DNA of 64,000 nucleotides from Sulfuritalea sp. (GTDB taxonomy: Bacteria > Pseudomonadota > Gammaproteobacteria > Burkholderiales > Rhodocyclaceae): assembly GCF_017302275.1 (NCBI RefSeq), contig NZ_JAFLDR010000003.1, positions 104,913 through 168,912 of the forward strand, given 5' to 3'. The notes beneath the pieces were generated by a model. That model was given only the letters and a program-made list of their open reading frames with translations, was not told the DNA's origin and ran no database searches. Made by a program: the position numbers and the translations under genes. Within the stretch, counting starts at the first letter, position 1; each line of letters opens with the position of its first letter. This document shows, piece after piece, positions 8,588 through 16,851 of the stretch.

Positions 8588-8620
8588 GCCCCCGCAGGTT
8601 TTCATGCCTCCGGGGGCGTT
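8588..8620 (+). terminator. Rho-independent terminator of the tRNA
   Basis: A 7-bp stem GCCCCCG (8588-8594) with CGGGGGC (8611-8617) followed by GTTTCATTT, 10 bases after the tRNA CCA. Confidence 0.65.
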
Positions 8621-8775
8621 TCATTTGGTACGCCGGCCGCATCATGCTGTCGATGGTGGGCCTGTCCGACCGCCATCGCGTCATGGCCAACACGAGCCCA
8701 ACCGTTTGCGGTACGCCAGTATTTGAAAGGTATTACTTTGGTAATATTTAACATATAAAACAATGAATTAGATGC

Positions 8776-8804
8776 TTGACACGAGCGCGACCGAGGCGAA
8801 GAAT
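8776..8804 (+). promoter_or_regulatory. Candidate promoter in the AT-rich gap after the tRNA
   Basis: The gap 8578-8913 holds the tRNA terminator, an AT-rich stretch (about 8718-8772) with an inverted repeat TATTAC-TTTG-GTAATA (8731-8746), then a perfect -35 TTGACA (8776-8781), a 17-base spacer and a weak -10 AAGAAT (8799-8804). It would drive the small gene at 8914; the inverted repeat upstream could be an operator. Confidence 0.4.
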
Positions 8805-8913
8805 AGGCCTTTGTCAGGAAGATCGCCGCTTGCGGCGGGCTATTCAGGAACGAACCGGCCTGCCCGCATAATCGACAAACAGCTGCACCGTCCACGGGTA
8901 TCGCACCATCACC

Positions 8914-9243
8914 ATGACAGCACTCACCTCAGTCAAAGCTCCGGAAGACATCGCCTACTTCGCGGCCGACTCAGCGGAACTCGACACGGTGAACGTGAAG
9001 TGCTTTTGCAGCCGGGATTACGGGAAATACATCAGTTGCTTCATCGAAACCGGGCAGCCGGCCGCGTCGAAACTCGCCAAGGCAATGGGCGGCGACGTGA
9101 TTGGTGACAAGCTGGTAAATTTCATCGTCGCGATTCCACCCGACTTCGCCTGCAAGGGACGCGACGAGAGGCAGATGGTAACCAGCGGTCGCTGCCTTTG
9201 CCGGCGCTGCTTCAGCAAGCAGGAAACCAGTTTGGCGGCGTAA
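8914..9243 (+). CDS. Small cysteine-containing protein of unknown function
   Basis: An open frame of 109 residues on the plus strand, not recognised as any family. It has six cysteines, the first two as CFC near residue 30 and three more near the C terminus as CLCRRC, which could bind a metal. No signal peptide or membrane helix is seen. The ATG lacks a good ribosome binding site. It is supported by the candidate promoter about 110 bases upstream and by the absence of a better frame on either strand. It may not be a real gene. Confidence 0.4.
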   Translation: MTALTSVKAPEDIAYFAADSAELDTVNVKCFCSRDYGKYISCFIETGQPAASKLAKAMGGDVIGDKLVNFIVAIPPDFACKGRDERQMVTSGRCLCRRCFSKQETSLAA

Positions 9244-9324
9244 CGCCCGCCGAGCAGGCATTCGACAACGGACGCCCCGGCTGCCCAGCGTCAAGCCGCC
9301 GGACAGCATTCGCCGAGCATCCAC

Positions 9325-9573
9325 TTATTTTCGGCGGCGCGACTCGACGATACCCATGCTGGGCGCCAACACCCCGGTTCCGGAAGCCAGCACCCCGCGG
9401 CGCTGTTCGCAGCGCCGCAACACGTCCCGCTGTTGTTGGTCGCTATAGGCAATCCACCAGTCGCGCTCATCCTGCGTGCGCTGACAGCCCCGACACAGTC
9501 CGCTGACCGGATCCATTTCGCAAACCTTGACGCAGGGCGAACGCACCGGCGTGGGCGTACGACTGTCGATCAT
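9325..9573 (-). CDS. DUF1289 family small Cys-rich protein
   Basis: 82 residues from the ATG at 9571-9573. The family signature is clear: SPCVKVCEMDPVSGLCRGC followed by QRT, an acidic residue and a tryptophan pair (ERDWW). DUF1289 proteins are short, with four conserved cysteines expected to bind iron-sulfur or zinc. Their role is not established. A longer upstream-extended frame is open but composed of Arg/Pro-rich antisense-like sequence, so the internal ATG before the conserved domain is preferred. The C-terminal 25 residues lack similarity to the core. Confidence 0.85.
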   Translation of the reverse strand: MIDSRTPTPVRSPCVKVCEMDPVSGLCRGCQRTQDERDWWIAYSDQQQRDVLRRCEQRRGVLASGTGVLAPSMGIVESRRRK

Positions 9574-9631
9574 CGGAATCTGTCGCGGGGCATCGCGCCA
9601 GTTCGCAAATCGCCGTGCCTCATTCCGTGCC

Positions 9632-10210
9632 TCATTTCTTCTGCGCTTTCGCCTTGCGACAACCGACCTGCCTGGCCTTGTCGTTAGCGAAGTATTCGAG
9701 TCCGGCGGCGCATGCCATCGGTTTGGCCGGGGCTGCGGCGCCCTTGCCGCCCTTGCAGGCGAAGTCCCCTGCCTTGCCGGCCTTGCCCTGCATCTTGTAG
9801 CCGTCGGGGCAGACAGCCGCCGCTGGTTTGGCATCGGTTTTTGCCGCGGCCGGATCGGCTTCGACGACGAGCTTTGCCGTTGCGGCGCCGACACAGGGGA
9901 AGTGGGTCGTGACCTTCCTGCCCTCGGCCTTGATGCTGTAACTGCCGGCCTTGGCATAGGTCTTGGCAATGGTCACGGGGAACTTGCCTTCCTTGCCGTC
10001 GATCTTTACCTGGCGCGATTCGCTACCATCGTCGAAATGCACCACCATGCCGCAGAAGGCCGGCGCCTCGCCTTCGGCCGAGATCGTGATCTTCACTTCC
10101 TGGCCCGCGCGCACCGGGTTCGGATCGACCTTGACGGCGCCGATGCCGCTTTGCTGGGCGAAGGCGAAGGTCGAGGCCATGGCCAGGACGAGACTCAACG
10201 GGGTTTTCAT
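9632..10210 (-). CDS. Exported protein with a PKD-like domain
   Basis: 192 residues. Residues 1-18 form a signal peptide ending AFA. Residues 20-117 look like an immunoglobulin-like or PKD-type beta sandwich: VKVDPNPVRAGQEVKITISA, then VVHFDDGSESRQVKI and TYAKAGSYSIKAEG, with one cysteine pair (AFCGM and FPCVG). The C-terminal third is rich in Ala, Lys and Gly with four further cysteines (CPDGYKMQG, FACKGG, MACAAG, VGCRKA), a spacing that suggests two more disulfides. Function is unknown; a periplasmic ligand-binding or envelope role is inferred from export and fold only. The start has AAGGAG upstream. Confidence 0.75.
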   Translation of the reverse strand: MKTPLSLVLAMASTFAFAQQSGIGAVKVDPNPVRAGQEVKITISAEGEAPAFCGMVVHFDDGSESRQVKIDGKEGKFPVTIAKTYAKAGSYSIKAEGRKVTTHFPCVGAATAKLVVEADPAAAKTDAKPAAAVCPDGYKMQGKAGKAGDFACKGGKGAAAPAKPMACAAGLEYFANDKARQVGCRKAKAQKK

Positions 10211-10275
10211 GGGGTGGCTCCTTGGTCTGATAATCTGCGTAATCTAACTCCTTTTTTTCAGAACAGGAAATCGGC

Positions 10276-12315
10276 ATGAAGGTACTGCGCATCCTTGGCA
10301 TCGGCGTCGGCATCCTCGTGGCGCTGCTCGCGGCGGGTGTCGGACTGCTCCATGCATTGTTCGACGGCGAGAAGGTCAAGGCCGAACTGTCGCGGGTGGT
10401 AATGGAACAGAAGCAACGCAAGCTCGACATCGCCGGGCCGGTAGTGCTCGCGGTCTGGCCCGAAGTGAGCCTCCGTCTTGGCCGCGTCAGCCTGACTGAA
10501 CCAGGCGGCAAGGAGGAGTTCGCCGCGCTGGATTCGGCGCGCGTGGCCGTGGCGGTAATGCCGCTTCTGTCGAAACAGGTTCAGGTGCGGCGCATCGAGA
10601 TCACCGGCCTCAAGGCGACGTTGGTGAAAAAGAAGGACGGTACGCTCAACATCGCCGATCTGGTCAGCGGCGACAAACCCGCTCAGAAAGTCGGCGCTGG
10701 TGCCACGGCGAGCTCACCGATGCAACTCGACATCGCGGGCATCAAGGTCGCCAATGCGCAACTGACCTGGCGCGATGAAAAGGCGGGCAGCACGACCTCA
10801 TTGTCCAACCTCGACATCGGCAGCGGCCGCATCCTGGCAGACGGCGCGAAGCAGACGCTGGCGATCGATACCCTGTCGATCGCGGCGAAAGGCAAGACCG
10901 GCGCCGATGCCTTCGAACTGAAACTGGAGGCGCCGAAACTACAGGTCGCGCCGGACAAGTCCGGCGGCGAAACACTGAGCCTTTCCGCCACGCTGGCCGG
11001 CAGTGGCCGCAACGTCGCCGCGAAGCTGCAGCTTTCGGGCGTCGAAGGCAATGCCAAGGCACTGAAGATCGGCAAGCTGGCGCTCGACCTGGACGCCAAG
11101 GCGGGCGAAACGACGGCCAGGGGCCGCCTCGAATCGCCGGTTGCAGCCGATCTCGCGGCGCAAACGCTGGCGCTGGAGAACCTCGCCGGCAAGATCGAAA
11201 TCGCCAACCCGCAGATGCCGATGAAGCAGCTTTCACTGCCCATCGCCGGCAAGTTGCGCGCCGACCTGGCAAAGCAGAACGCCCTGCTGGAACTGGGTAC
11301 GAAGTTCGACGAATCGAAGATCGCGCTGAAGCTGGACGTGGCGAAGTTCGCACCGCTGGCGCTCGGATTCGACATCGACATCGATCAGCTCAACCTCGAC
11401 AAGTACCTGCCGCCTTCCAGCGCCAAACCCGAGAAGGCGCCCAAGGAGGACAAGCTGGATTTCTCCGCGCTCAAGGGGCACGAGGTGCATGGCAGGCTCC
11501 GCATCGGCACGTTGCAGGCCTCGAAACTCAAGCTTGCAAAACTCAATGCGACGATCCGGCTCACCGGCGGCAGGCTCGACATAGCGCCGATCAGCATGAA
11601 CCTTTACGAAGGCGCGGCGAGCGGCAGCCTTTCGCTCAACGCCAACGGCAACCAGCTCGCGCTCAAGCAGAACCTCGCCGGCATCAGCATCAATCCGCTG
11701 ATGAAGGACCTCGCCGACAAGGACCTGGTCGAAGGCCGCGGCAATGTCGCGCTCGACGTCAGCAGCCGCGGCGAAAACATCGCGGCAATGAAGAAGGCGC
11801 TGGGCGGCAGCGCCTCGCTGAACCTGAAGGATGGCGCGATAAAGGGCATCAACCTGGCCCAAAGCCTGCGCGACATCAAGGGCAAACTCGGTGCAAAGCA
11901 GGATGCGACGCAACAGGCCAGGGCAGACGACAAGACGGACTTCTCCGAACTAACGGCCTCGCTCAGGATCGCCAGCGGCGTCGCGCGCAATGACGATCTT
12001 TCGATGAAGTCGCCTTTCCTGCGACTGGCGGGTGCCGGCGACATCGACATCGGCGCCGGGCAGATGAACTATGTGGCAAAGGCCAGCGTCGTCGCCAACA
12101 GTGCCGGCCAGGGCGGCAAGGACCTGGAACACCTCAAGGGAATTACCGTGCCGGTGCGCGTCAGCGGCCCCTTCGAAAGCCTGTCGTACAAGCTTGAGCT
12201 GGGAAACCTGGTCGCGGATGCGGCAAAAGCCAAGGTCGAAGAGAAGAAAGAGGAAGTCAAGGCCAAGGTGGAAGAAAAGGCCAAGGACAAACTCAAGGGC
12301 CTGTTCGGCAGGTAG
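10276..12315 (+). CDS. AsmA family envelope protein
   Basis: 679 residues. An N-terminal signal anchor (about 4-28, ILGIGVGILVALLAAGVGLL) is followed by a long periplasmic region rich in beta strands, typical of AsmA-like proteins that bridge the inner membrane and move lipids or affect outer-membrane assembly. Landmarks are the AsmA start RKLDIAGPVVLAVWPEVSL, the repeated LNI/LDI strand pattern and the C-terminal AsmA_2 part around GRGNVALDVSSRGENIAAMKKALGGSASL. The extreme C terminus is a Lys/Glu-rich helix (AKVEEKKEEVKAKVEEKAKD). A copy of the dispersed 22-bp repeat at 10689-10710 codes for KVGAGATA within the linker after the first domain. The gene stands alone, divergent from the PKD-like gene. 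Confidence 0.9.
   Translation: MKVLRILGIGVGILVALLAAGVGLLHALFDGEKVKAELSRVVMEQKQRKLDIAGPVVLAVWPEVSLRLGRVSLTEPGGKEEFAALDSARVAVAVMPLLSKQVQVRRIEITGLKATLVKKKDGTLNIADLVSGDKPAQKVGAGATASSPMQLDIAGIKVANAQLTWRDEKAGSTTSLSNLDIGSGRILADGAKQTLAIDTLSIAAKGKTGADAFELKLEAPKLQVAPDKSGGETLSLSATLAGSGRNVAAKLQLSGVEGNAKALKIGKLALDLDAKAGETTARGRLESPVAADLAAQTLALENLAGKIEIANPQMPMKQLSLPIAGKLRADLAKQNALLELGTKFDESKIALKLDVAKFAPLALGFDIDIDQLNLDKYLPPSSAKPEKAPKEDKLDFSALKGHEVHGRLRIGTLQASKLKLAKLNATIRLTGGRLDIAPISMNLYEGAASGSLSLNANGNQLALKQNLAGISINPLMKDLADKDLVEGRGNVALDVSSRGENIAAMKKALGGSASLNLKDGAIKGINLAQSLRDIKGKLGAKQDATQQARADDKTDFSELTASLRIASGVARNDDLSMKSPFLRLAGAGDIDIGAGQMNYVAKASVVANSAGQGGKDLEHLKGITVPVRVSGPFESLSYKLELGNLVADAAKAKVEEKKEEVKAKVEEKAKDKLKGLFGR
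10689..10710 (+). repeat. Dispersed 22-bp repeat, copy 2 (inside the AsmA gene)
   Basis: Two mismatches to the consensus. Read in frame as VGAGATA. Confidence 0.7.
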
Positions 12316-12444
12316 CCCCGGACTCACAGCCAGCATAGTCCGGCATCCGCCAATTGAACGAATCCACGCTCTGCCGGCCAGGTATGTGCAGCCAGTTGTG
12401 TAGCTATCGAAATCGACTGCAAACACTGGTACTCAAGGATCTTG

Positions 12445-13371
12445 ATGTTAAGAATAGGTATTGACCTCGGCGGCACCAAAATGGAAGTAATCGCCCTCGG
12501 CAGCGGTGGCGACGCCTTGCTGCGCGAGCGCACGGCGACGCCGCAGGGAAATTACCCTGCGACGATCGCCGCCGTCGCTGGACTCGTCGCGATGGCGGAA
12601 AGGAAAGTCATGTTCCTGCGCGGCTGCGCCAAGGACGGTACTCAAGCGGACGCCACCGGCGCCACGGTAGGCATCGGCATCCCGGGCGCCGAATCGCGCG
12701 CCAGCGGCCTGGTCAAGAACGCCAACTCCACCTGCCTGATCGGCAAGCCCCTCAAGCGCGACCTGGAGCTGGCGCTCGGACGCGAAGTGCGCATCGCCAA
12801 CGACGCCAACTGCTTCGCCCTCTCCGAGGCGGTCGACGGCGCCGGCGCCGGCGCGTCCGTGGTATTCGGTGTCATCCTCGGCACGGGCGTCGGCGGCGGC
12901 ATCGTCATCGACGGCAAGGTGCTGAGCGGCGCCAACGCCATCGCCGGCGAATGGGGCCACAACCCGATGCCGGGCGAGCACCACAAGGATGTCTGCTATT
13001 GCGGACGCAAGGGCTGCATCGAGCTCTACCTTTCAGGTCCAGGCCTCGCGGCCGACCATCGCCGTGTCACCGGAGTCGACGCATCCGCAATCCGGATTGT
13101 GGAGTGCGCCGCAACCGGCGACGCGCAATGCGAAGCCACCCTGCAGCGCTATGAAGCCCGCCTCGCGCGTGCGCTGGCGCAGGTCATCAACATCCTCGAC
13201 CCGGACGTGATCGTGCTCGGCGGCGGTCTCTCCAACATTGACAGGCTCTACGAAAACGTGCCGCGACTGTTGGGCGAGCACGTCTTTTCCGACCGGGTGG
13301 CAACCCGTTTGCTCAAACATCGGCACGGCGATTCCTCCGGCGTGCGCGGCGCGGCGTGGCTATGGAACTGA
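12445..13371 (+). CDS. ROK family sugar kinase
   Basis: 308 residues from the ATG at 12445, preceded by AAGGA. The phosphate-binding motif IGIDLGGTKMEVIAL opens the protein. The ROK signature is present as ILGTGVGGGIVIDGKVLSGANAI-type sequence near residue 150, with the HNPMPGE step and the zinc-binding CYCGRKGC near residue 185. C-terminal NILDPDVIVLGGGLSN completes the fold. These enzymes phosphorylate hexoses such as fructose, glucose or N-acetylhexosamines; the substrate cannot be assigned. Its stop overlaps the start of the MOSC gene, so ROK, MOSC and MFS form a tight operon. Confidence 0.9.
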   Translation: MLRIGIDLGGTKMEVIALGSGGDALLRERTATPQGNYPATIAAVAGLVAMAERKVMFLRGCAKDGTQADATGATVGIGIPGAESRASGLVKNANSTCLIGKPLKRDLELALGREVRIANDANCFALSEAVDGAGAGASVVFGVILGTGVGGGIVIDGKVLSGANAIAGEWGHNPMPGEHHKDVCYCGRKGCIELYLSGPGLAADHRRVTGVDASAIRIVECAATGDAQCEATLQRYEARLARALAQVINILDPDVIVLGGGLSNIDRLYENVPRLLGEHVFSDRVATRLLKHRHGDSSGVRGAAWLWN

Positions 13372-14039
13372 TCGCGCCCGTCATCGTCAGCGGCGTTTTT
13401 ACCGGCAAGGTCGGCTTCCTGCCGGGTGAGAGCCGTGGCAGCGCGATCACCAAGGAAACGCGGCGCGGCCCCTGCCGGATCGGGCCTGAGGGCTTGGCCG
13501 GCGACGAGCACGCCGACCCGCGCGCCCACGGTGGCGCCGAAAAGGCGGTGCATCTGTTCCCGGCCGAACACCACGAGGCCCTGGCGCGCGCCTTTCCCGA
13601 GGCGCGCCACCTGGAGCCCGGCGGGCTCGGCGAGAACCTGTCGACACGGGGCATCACCGAAGACATCACCTGCATCGGCGACATCTTCGCCCTGGGCACG
13701 GCGCGGCTGCAGATCGCGCAGCCGCGCACGCCCTGCTGGAAGATCGACGCCCGCTGCGGCGTCGAGGGTGTTGCCGCGCATGTCGCGCAACATGGCATCG
13801 CCGGCTGGTACTTTCGCGTACTGACGGCCGGCGAATGCGTTGCCGGCGACACGCTGATCCACCTTGCCAGGCCGCCGGGCGCGGTCAGCCTGGCGCGCTT
13901 CAATCGCGGCCTGCGGGCGCAGCGTCCCGCGTTGCAGGCGCTCGACCTGCTGGCGAGCGCACCGGGGCTGGCACCGGAGTGGGTGCGCAAGATCCGCGAT
14001 CGCATGGCATGGCTGCAAAACCACGGAGATGCCCCTTGA
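13362..14039 (+). CDS. MOSC domain protein (YiiM-like)
   Basis: 225 residues from the ATG at 13362, overlapping the ROK stop by 10 bases. The MOSC core is visible as GLAGDEHADPRAHGGAEKAV near residue 45, then the LEPGGLGENLSTRG step and the conserved-cysteine motif QPRTPCWKID near residue 124. MOSC domains handle sulfur bound to molybdenum cofactor or act on N-hydroxylated bases and similar compounds through the molybdenum cofactor. A C-terminal 3-alpha extension (LARFNRGLRAQRPALQALDL) is like that of YiiM. The partner MFS gene starts inside its stop codon. Confidence 0.85.
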   Translation: MELIAPVIVSGVFTGKVGFLPGESRGSAITKETRRGPCRIGPEGLAGDEHADPRAHGGAEKAVHLFPAEHHEALARAFPEARHLEPGGLGENLSTRGITEDITCIGDIFALGTARLQIAQPRTPCWKIDARCGVEGVAAHVAQHGIAGWYFRVLTAGECVAGDTLIHLARPPGAVSLARFNRGLRAQRPALQALDLLASAPGLAPEWVRKIRDRMAWLQNHGDAP

Positions 14040-15235
14040 ACCTCTGGCTGCGCGTTTTCCTGCCCTTCGCCACCGGCTATTACTTTTCCTATTTCCTGCG
14101 CAACGTCAATGCCGTGATCGCGCCGGAACTGACGCGCGAACTCGGCGTCTCCGCCGCCGACCTGGGCCTGCTCACCAGCGCCTACCTGCTGGCCTTCGGC
14201 GCCGTGCAACTGCCACTGGGCCTGGCGCTGGACCGCTACGGCGCGCGGCGCGTCGAAGCCGCGCTGCTGCTGGTCGCCGCGGCAGGCTGCGGCCTGTTCG
14301 CGGTCGGTGCCTCGCTGACGCAGCTGGCCGTGGCGCGGGCGCTGATCGGGCTGGGCGTTTCGGCCTGCCTGATGGCCTCGTTCAAGGCCTTCGGCCAGTG
14401 GTTCGGCACCGAGCGCCAGGCCTCGCTCAATGCTGCGATCATGGCCGCCGGCGGCCTCGGCGCACTGACCGCCTCGACGCCACTGGCCTGGGCAATTCCA
14501 CAATATGGCTGGCGCGCCGTGTTCGCCGCGCTGGCGGTGGCCGGCCTGCTGGTGGCCGTCGCGATCTTCAGCACACCGGAGAAGCCGGCTGGCGCCAAAC
14601 CGGAACCATTGCGCAGCCAGGTCGCCGGCCTGGTCCAGGTACTTACCAGTCGCGCCTTCTGGCGCTACGCGCCGCAATCGACCCTGATCATTGGCGGCTT
14701 CCTCGCCCTGCAGGGACTCTGGGCGGTGCCCTGGCTGATGAACTTCTCCGGCTTGCCGCGCGACGCCGCCGCCCACCACCTGCTGCTGATGGGCGGCGGC
14801 ATGCTGGCCGGCTTTCTCTGCATCGCCTTCGGCGTCGCGCCGCTGACGAAGCGCGGCATCGGGCCGGGCCGGCTGCTGACGGTGGGCATGGGACTGGGCC
14901 TGTTCGCCACGCTGCTGATCGTGCTCGGCATCGGCCCGAGCGAACCTGCCTGGCTGATCCTCGGCCTGGTCTTCTCCGTCGGCAACCTGGCCTATGCGCT
15001 GCTCCAGGCCGGCTTCAGTCCTGGCCTCGCCGGCCGCGTTAACACCGCGCTGAACCTGATGGTCTTCGTCGGCGCCTTCGGCATCCAATGGGGCTTCGGC
15101 GCCATGGTCGACGCCCTGCAGGCCGCCGGCCACGCGCCGCAAGCCGCCTACCAGTTCACCTTCGGCGGACTGCTCGCGCTGCAGTTCGCAAGCTGGCTCT
15201 GGTTTCTCGCTGGAAGTCGAGGGCAATTGAAATAG
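14036..15235 (+). CDS. MFS transporter
   Basis: 399 residues from a TTG at 14036 (GGAG 7 bases upstream), overlapping the MOSC stop by four bases. About twelve hydrophobic segments are seen. The MFS loop 2-3 motif appears as GLALDRYGARRVE near residue 65, and the matching central position is weaker. The first helix reads FATGYYFSYFLRNVNAVIAPEL, a start shared by MFS members of the nitrate/anion and sugar-phosphate type, but the substrate is not identifiable. A cytoplasmic loop near residue 185 (STPEKPAGAKPEPLRSQ) separates the halves. Coupling to ROK and MOSC genes suggests a joint uptake-and-use pathway, which is inference. Confidence 0.85.
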   Translation: MNLWLRVFLPFATGYYFSYFLRNVNAVIAPELTRELGVSAADLGLLTSAYLLAFGAVQLPLGLALDRYGARRVEAALLLVAAAGCGLFAVGASLTQLAVARALIGLGVSACLMASFKAFGQWFGTERQASLNAAIMAAGGLGALTASTPLAWAIPQYGWRAVFAALAVAGLLVAVAIFSTPEKPAGAKPEPLRSQVAGLVQVLTSRAFWRYAPQSTLIIGGFLALQGLWAVPWLMNFSGLPRDAAAHHLLLMGGGMLAGFLCIAFGVAPLTKRGIGPGRLLTVGMGLGLFATLLIVLGIGPSEPAWLILGLVFSVGNLAYALLQAGFSPGLAGRVNTALNLMVFVGAFGIQWGFGAMVDALQAAGHAPQAAYQFTFGGLLALQFASWLWFLAGSRGQLK

Positions 15236-15391
15236 AGAAGGCCGATTTTCATTCAAGTCACGGCACTGCGTCTAAGCCAGACATAGCCAAACTTAAGCGA
15301 GTCTGAACTTCCGTTTGGTTGCATCCCCACCTGCTTATGATCCACAATTCGCATTGCTCCTGTCGCCTTTTCAGAAGGAATCCCGATCTTC

Positions 15392-16075
15392 ATGCATGAC
15401 AATCCCGCCTACACGGCAAGCGAAGCAGCTCGAATTCTTGGGCTGCCAGTAGCAACGCTCAAGGCTTGGAGCTTTGGGCAGGTAAATCGCACACCCGCTG
15501 GCGAGCTTCGTAAATTTCACGCGGTCATTCGTCCGGCCGATGCCAAGCGCCGTCTGCTTTCGTTCGCGAACCTGTGTGAATTGCACGTCCTGTCGGCAAT
15601 TCGGCGCCAGCACAAGGTGTCCCTGCCCAAGGTCCGCGCCAGCGTAGAGTACGTGCGGGAGAAACTTGGTTCCGACCGCCCTCTGCTTGACCGCGATTTC
15701 AAGACGAACGGTGTCGACTTGTTTGTTCGGCACGCATCGAAATTGTTGAACGTGACGAAGCAGGGCCAGGAGGCACTGCGAGGTGATTTTGAACTAGCCT
15801 TGGCGCGTATCGAACGCGACGGTCGGGGCGCCCCCATTCGCTTGTTCCCATTCAGCCGCAGTTCCCAGACCGAAAGGAACCAGCCAAGAACGGTGGTGAT
15901 TGATCCGCACCTTGCATTTGGTCGTCCCGTGATTTCCCAGATAGCGGTTCCTACCGCGATCATCATCGACAGATTCCGTGCCGGCGACTCCATGGCCGAG
16001 ATGGCTGGCGACTATGGCGTCCGCGAAGAGGATATCGAAGAAGCGCTCCGCTTCGAGCAACGGCTTGCAGCCTAA
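15392..16075 (+). CDS. DUF433 antitoxin-like protein with HTH
   Basis: 227 residues. The N terminus is a MerR-type helix-turn-helix (YTASEAARILGLPVATLKAW). The C terminus is a DUF433 domain (VVIDPHLAFGRPVISQIAVP, then FRAGDSMAEMAGDYGV and an acidic end). DUF433 proteins are usually the antitoxin partner of a PIN-like (DUF5615) toxin, and exactly such a gene follows with its start inside this one. Base composition is more AT-rich than in the flanking genes. A promoter with -10 TATGAT at 15336-15341 is possible, with a poor -35. The pair probably autoregulates. Confidence 0.85.
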   Translation: MHDNPAYTASEAARILGLPVATLKAWSFGQVNRTPAGELRKFHAVIRPADAKRRLLSFANLCELHVLSAIRRQHKVSLPKVRASVEYVREKLGSDRPLLDRDFKTNGVDLFVRHASKLLNVTKQGQEALRGDFELALARIERDGRGAPIRLFPFSRSSQTERNQPRTVVIDPHLAFGRPVISQIAVPTAIIIDRFRAGDSMAEMAGDYGVREEDIEEALRFEQRLAA

Positions 16076-16463
16076 TCCGGCTACGCCGAGGCTTTTTATC
16101 GACCGCTGTGCCTGGAGCCGTCGACTTGGCGATGCACTGAAGCAGGCAAATATTCCATTTGTAGCCCACCACGACAAATTTGCGCCCGCCTGCCCCGATA
16201 CGGAATGGCTGGCGGTCGCCGGCCGCGAGGGCTGGATAGTACTGACCAGAGATCAAGCCATACGGCGCAAGGCGAATGAATTGCAGGCGTTTCGCGATGC
16301 CAAGCTGATCGTATTTGCACTCGCTTCCGGCAACGCCACCGCCGAAGATACGGCCAAGCTGGTGATCCAACTCTACCCCAGGATTCTGAGCAAGGCGGCA
16401 GCGACGACACCGCCCGCAATGTTCTCGGTCACTCTTGCGGGCGGCATCAACCCGGTACGGTAG
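16065..16463 (+). CDS. PIN-like (DUF5615) toxin candidate
   Basis: 132 residues from a TTG at 16065 that overlaps the DUF433 stop by 11 bases. The sequence RLFIDRCAWSRRLGDALKQA matches the DUF5615 opening, where an Asp in the first strand is part of the active site. A second acidic site is in CPDTEWLAVAGREGW and LTRDQAIRRK. PIN-like domains are Mg-dependent RNases in toxin-antitoxin systems. The C terminus is longer than in minimal members. The overlap with the DUF433 gene supports translational coupling, the common VapBC-like layout. The start codon is an inference, since the upstream part of the frame encodes the DUF433 end in another frame. Confidence 0.75.
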   Translation: MQPNPATPRLFIDRCAWSRRLGDALKQANIPFVAHHDKFAPACPDTEWLAVAGREGWIVLTRDQAIRRKANELQAFRDAKLIVFALASGNATAEDTAKLVIQLYPRILSKAAATTPPAMFSVTLAGGINPVR

Positions 16464-16471
16464 AACCTTTT

Positions 16472-16493
16472 CGCCGTATCGCCAGCGCCGACT
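16472..16493 (-). repeat. Dispersed 22-bp repeat, copy 3
   Basis: One mismatch to the consensus, minus orientation, 8 bases past the stop of the PIN-like gene. Confidence 0.8.
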
Positions 16494-16539
16494 TTTCGTT
16501 GCGGCGCGCAGCGGCAAGATCGGTTGGCCCGAAAGTCAT

Positions 16540-16817
16540 TCAGGCACGGCGAAGACCGAGCACTTCAGGGCTATGGTCGAGGATTCGATCATCGCCGATG
16601 GTATAGAAGGATGCGAGGGCTTGCGGTGAAATCGTCACTTCGAGGTCGTCGTGGCGCAGCACGAAGTCCGTGAATTCCCCCCCCCGTCGCGACAGATGCG
16701 AAAGAAGGTGTTGCCATCAATATCCCTGTGCAGGCAGCCAGCCACGCCAGCGGCAGACTCTTCCTCGGCGACGGAGTTGCCGTACCGATAACGCGACTGA
16801 ACGGTCTTGGAATTCAA
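16540..16817 (-). pseudogene. Small gene interrupted at a 9-base G tract (possible phase-variable gene)
   Basis: Downstream of the MmeI-like gene, with AGGGAGAG before a TTG at 16815-16817, a frame runs about 45 codons (NSKTVQSRYRYGNSVAEEES, then GCLHRDIDGNTFFRICRDGG). It meets nine consecutive C on the plus strand at 16677-16685 (nine G in the mRNA). The next residues in that frame are nonsense and stop soon. Shifting frame at the tract restores a coherent tail: EFTDFVLRHDDLEVTISP, a stretch with ASFYTIGDDRILDHSPEVLG, then stop TGA at 16540-16542. Ten or seven G would give one 92- or 91-residue protein. The family is not recognised. It may be a frameshifted relic, a sequencing error in a homopolymer, or a contingency tract switching a restriction-linked protein. 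Confidence 0.6.
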
Positions 16818-16851
16818 ATCGCTCTCCCTGGGTGCTGCGGTAATCCTGCGG

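Noticed and set aside
9325-9969. A 214-residue version of the DUF1289 protein.
   Set aside because: The added N terminus overlaps the PKD-like gene in another frame and is Arg/Pro/Ser-rich antisense-type sequence; the conserved domain starts at the internal ATG.
12317-12342. A terminator after the AsmA gene (CCGGACT/AGTCCGG).
   Set aside because: The stem is only 7 bp with a 12-base loop and no T run follows.
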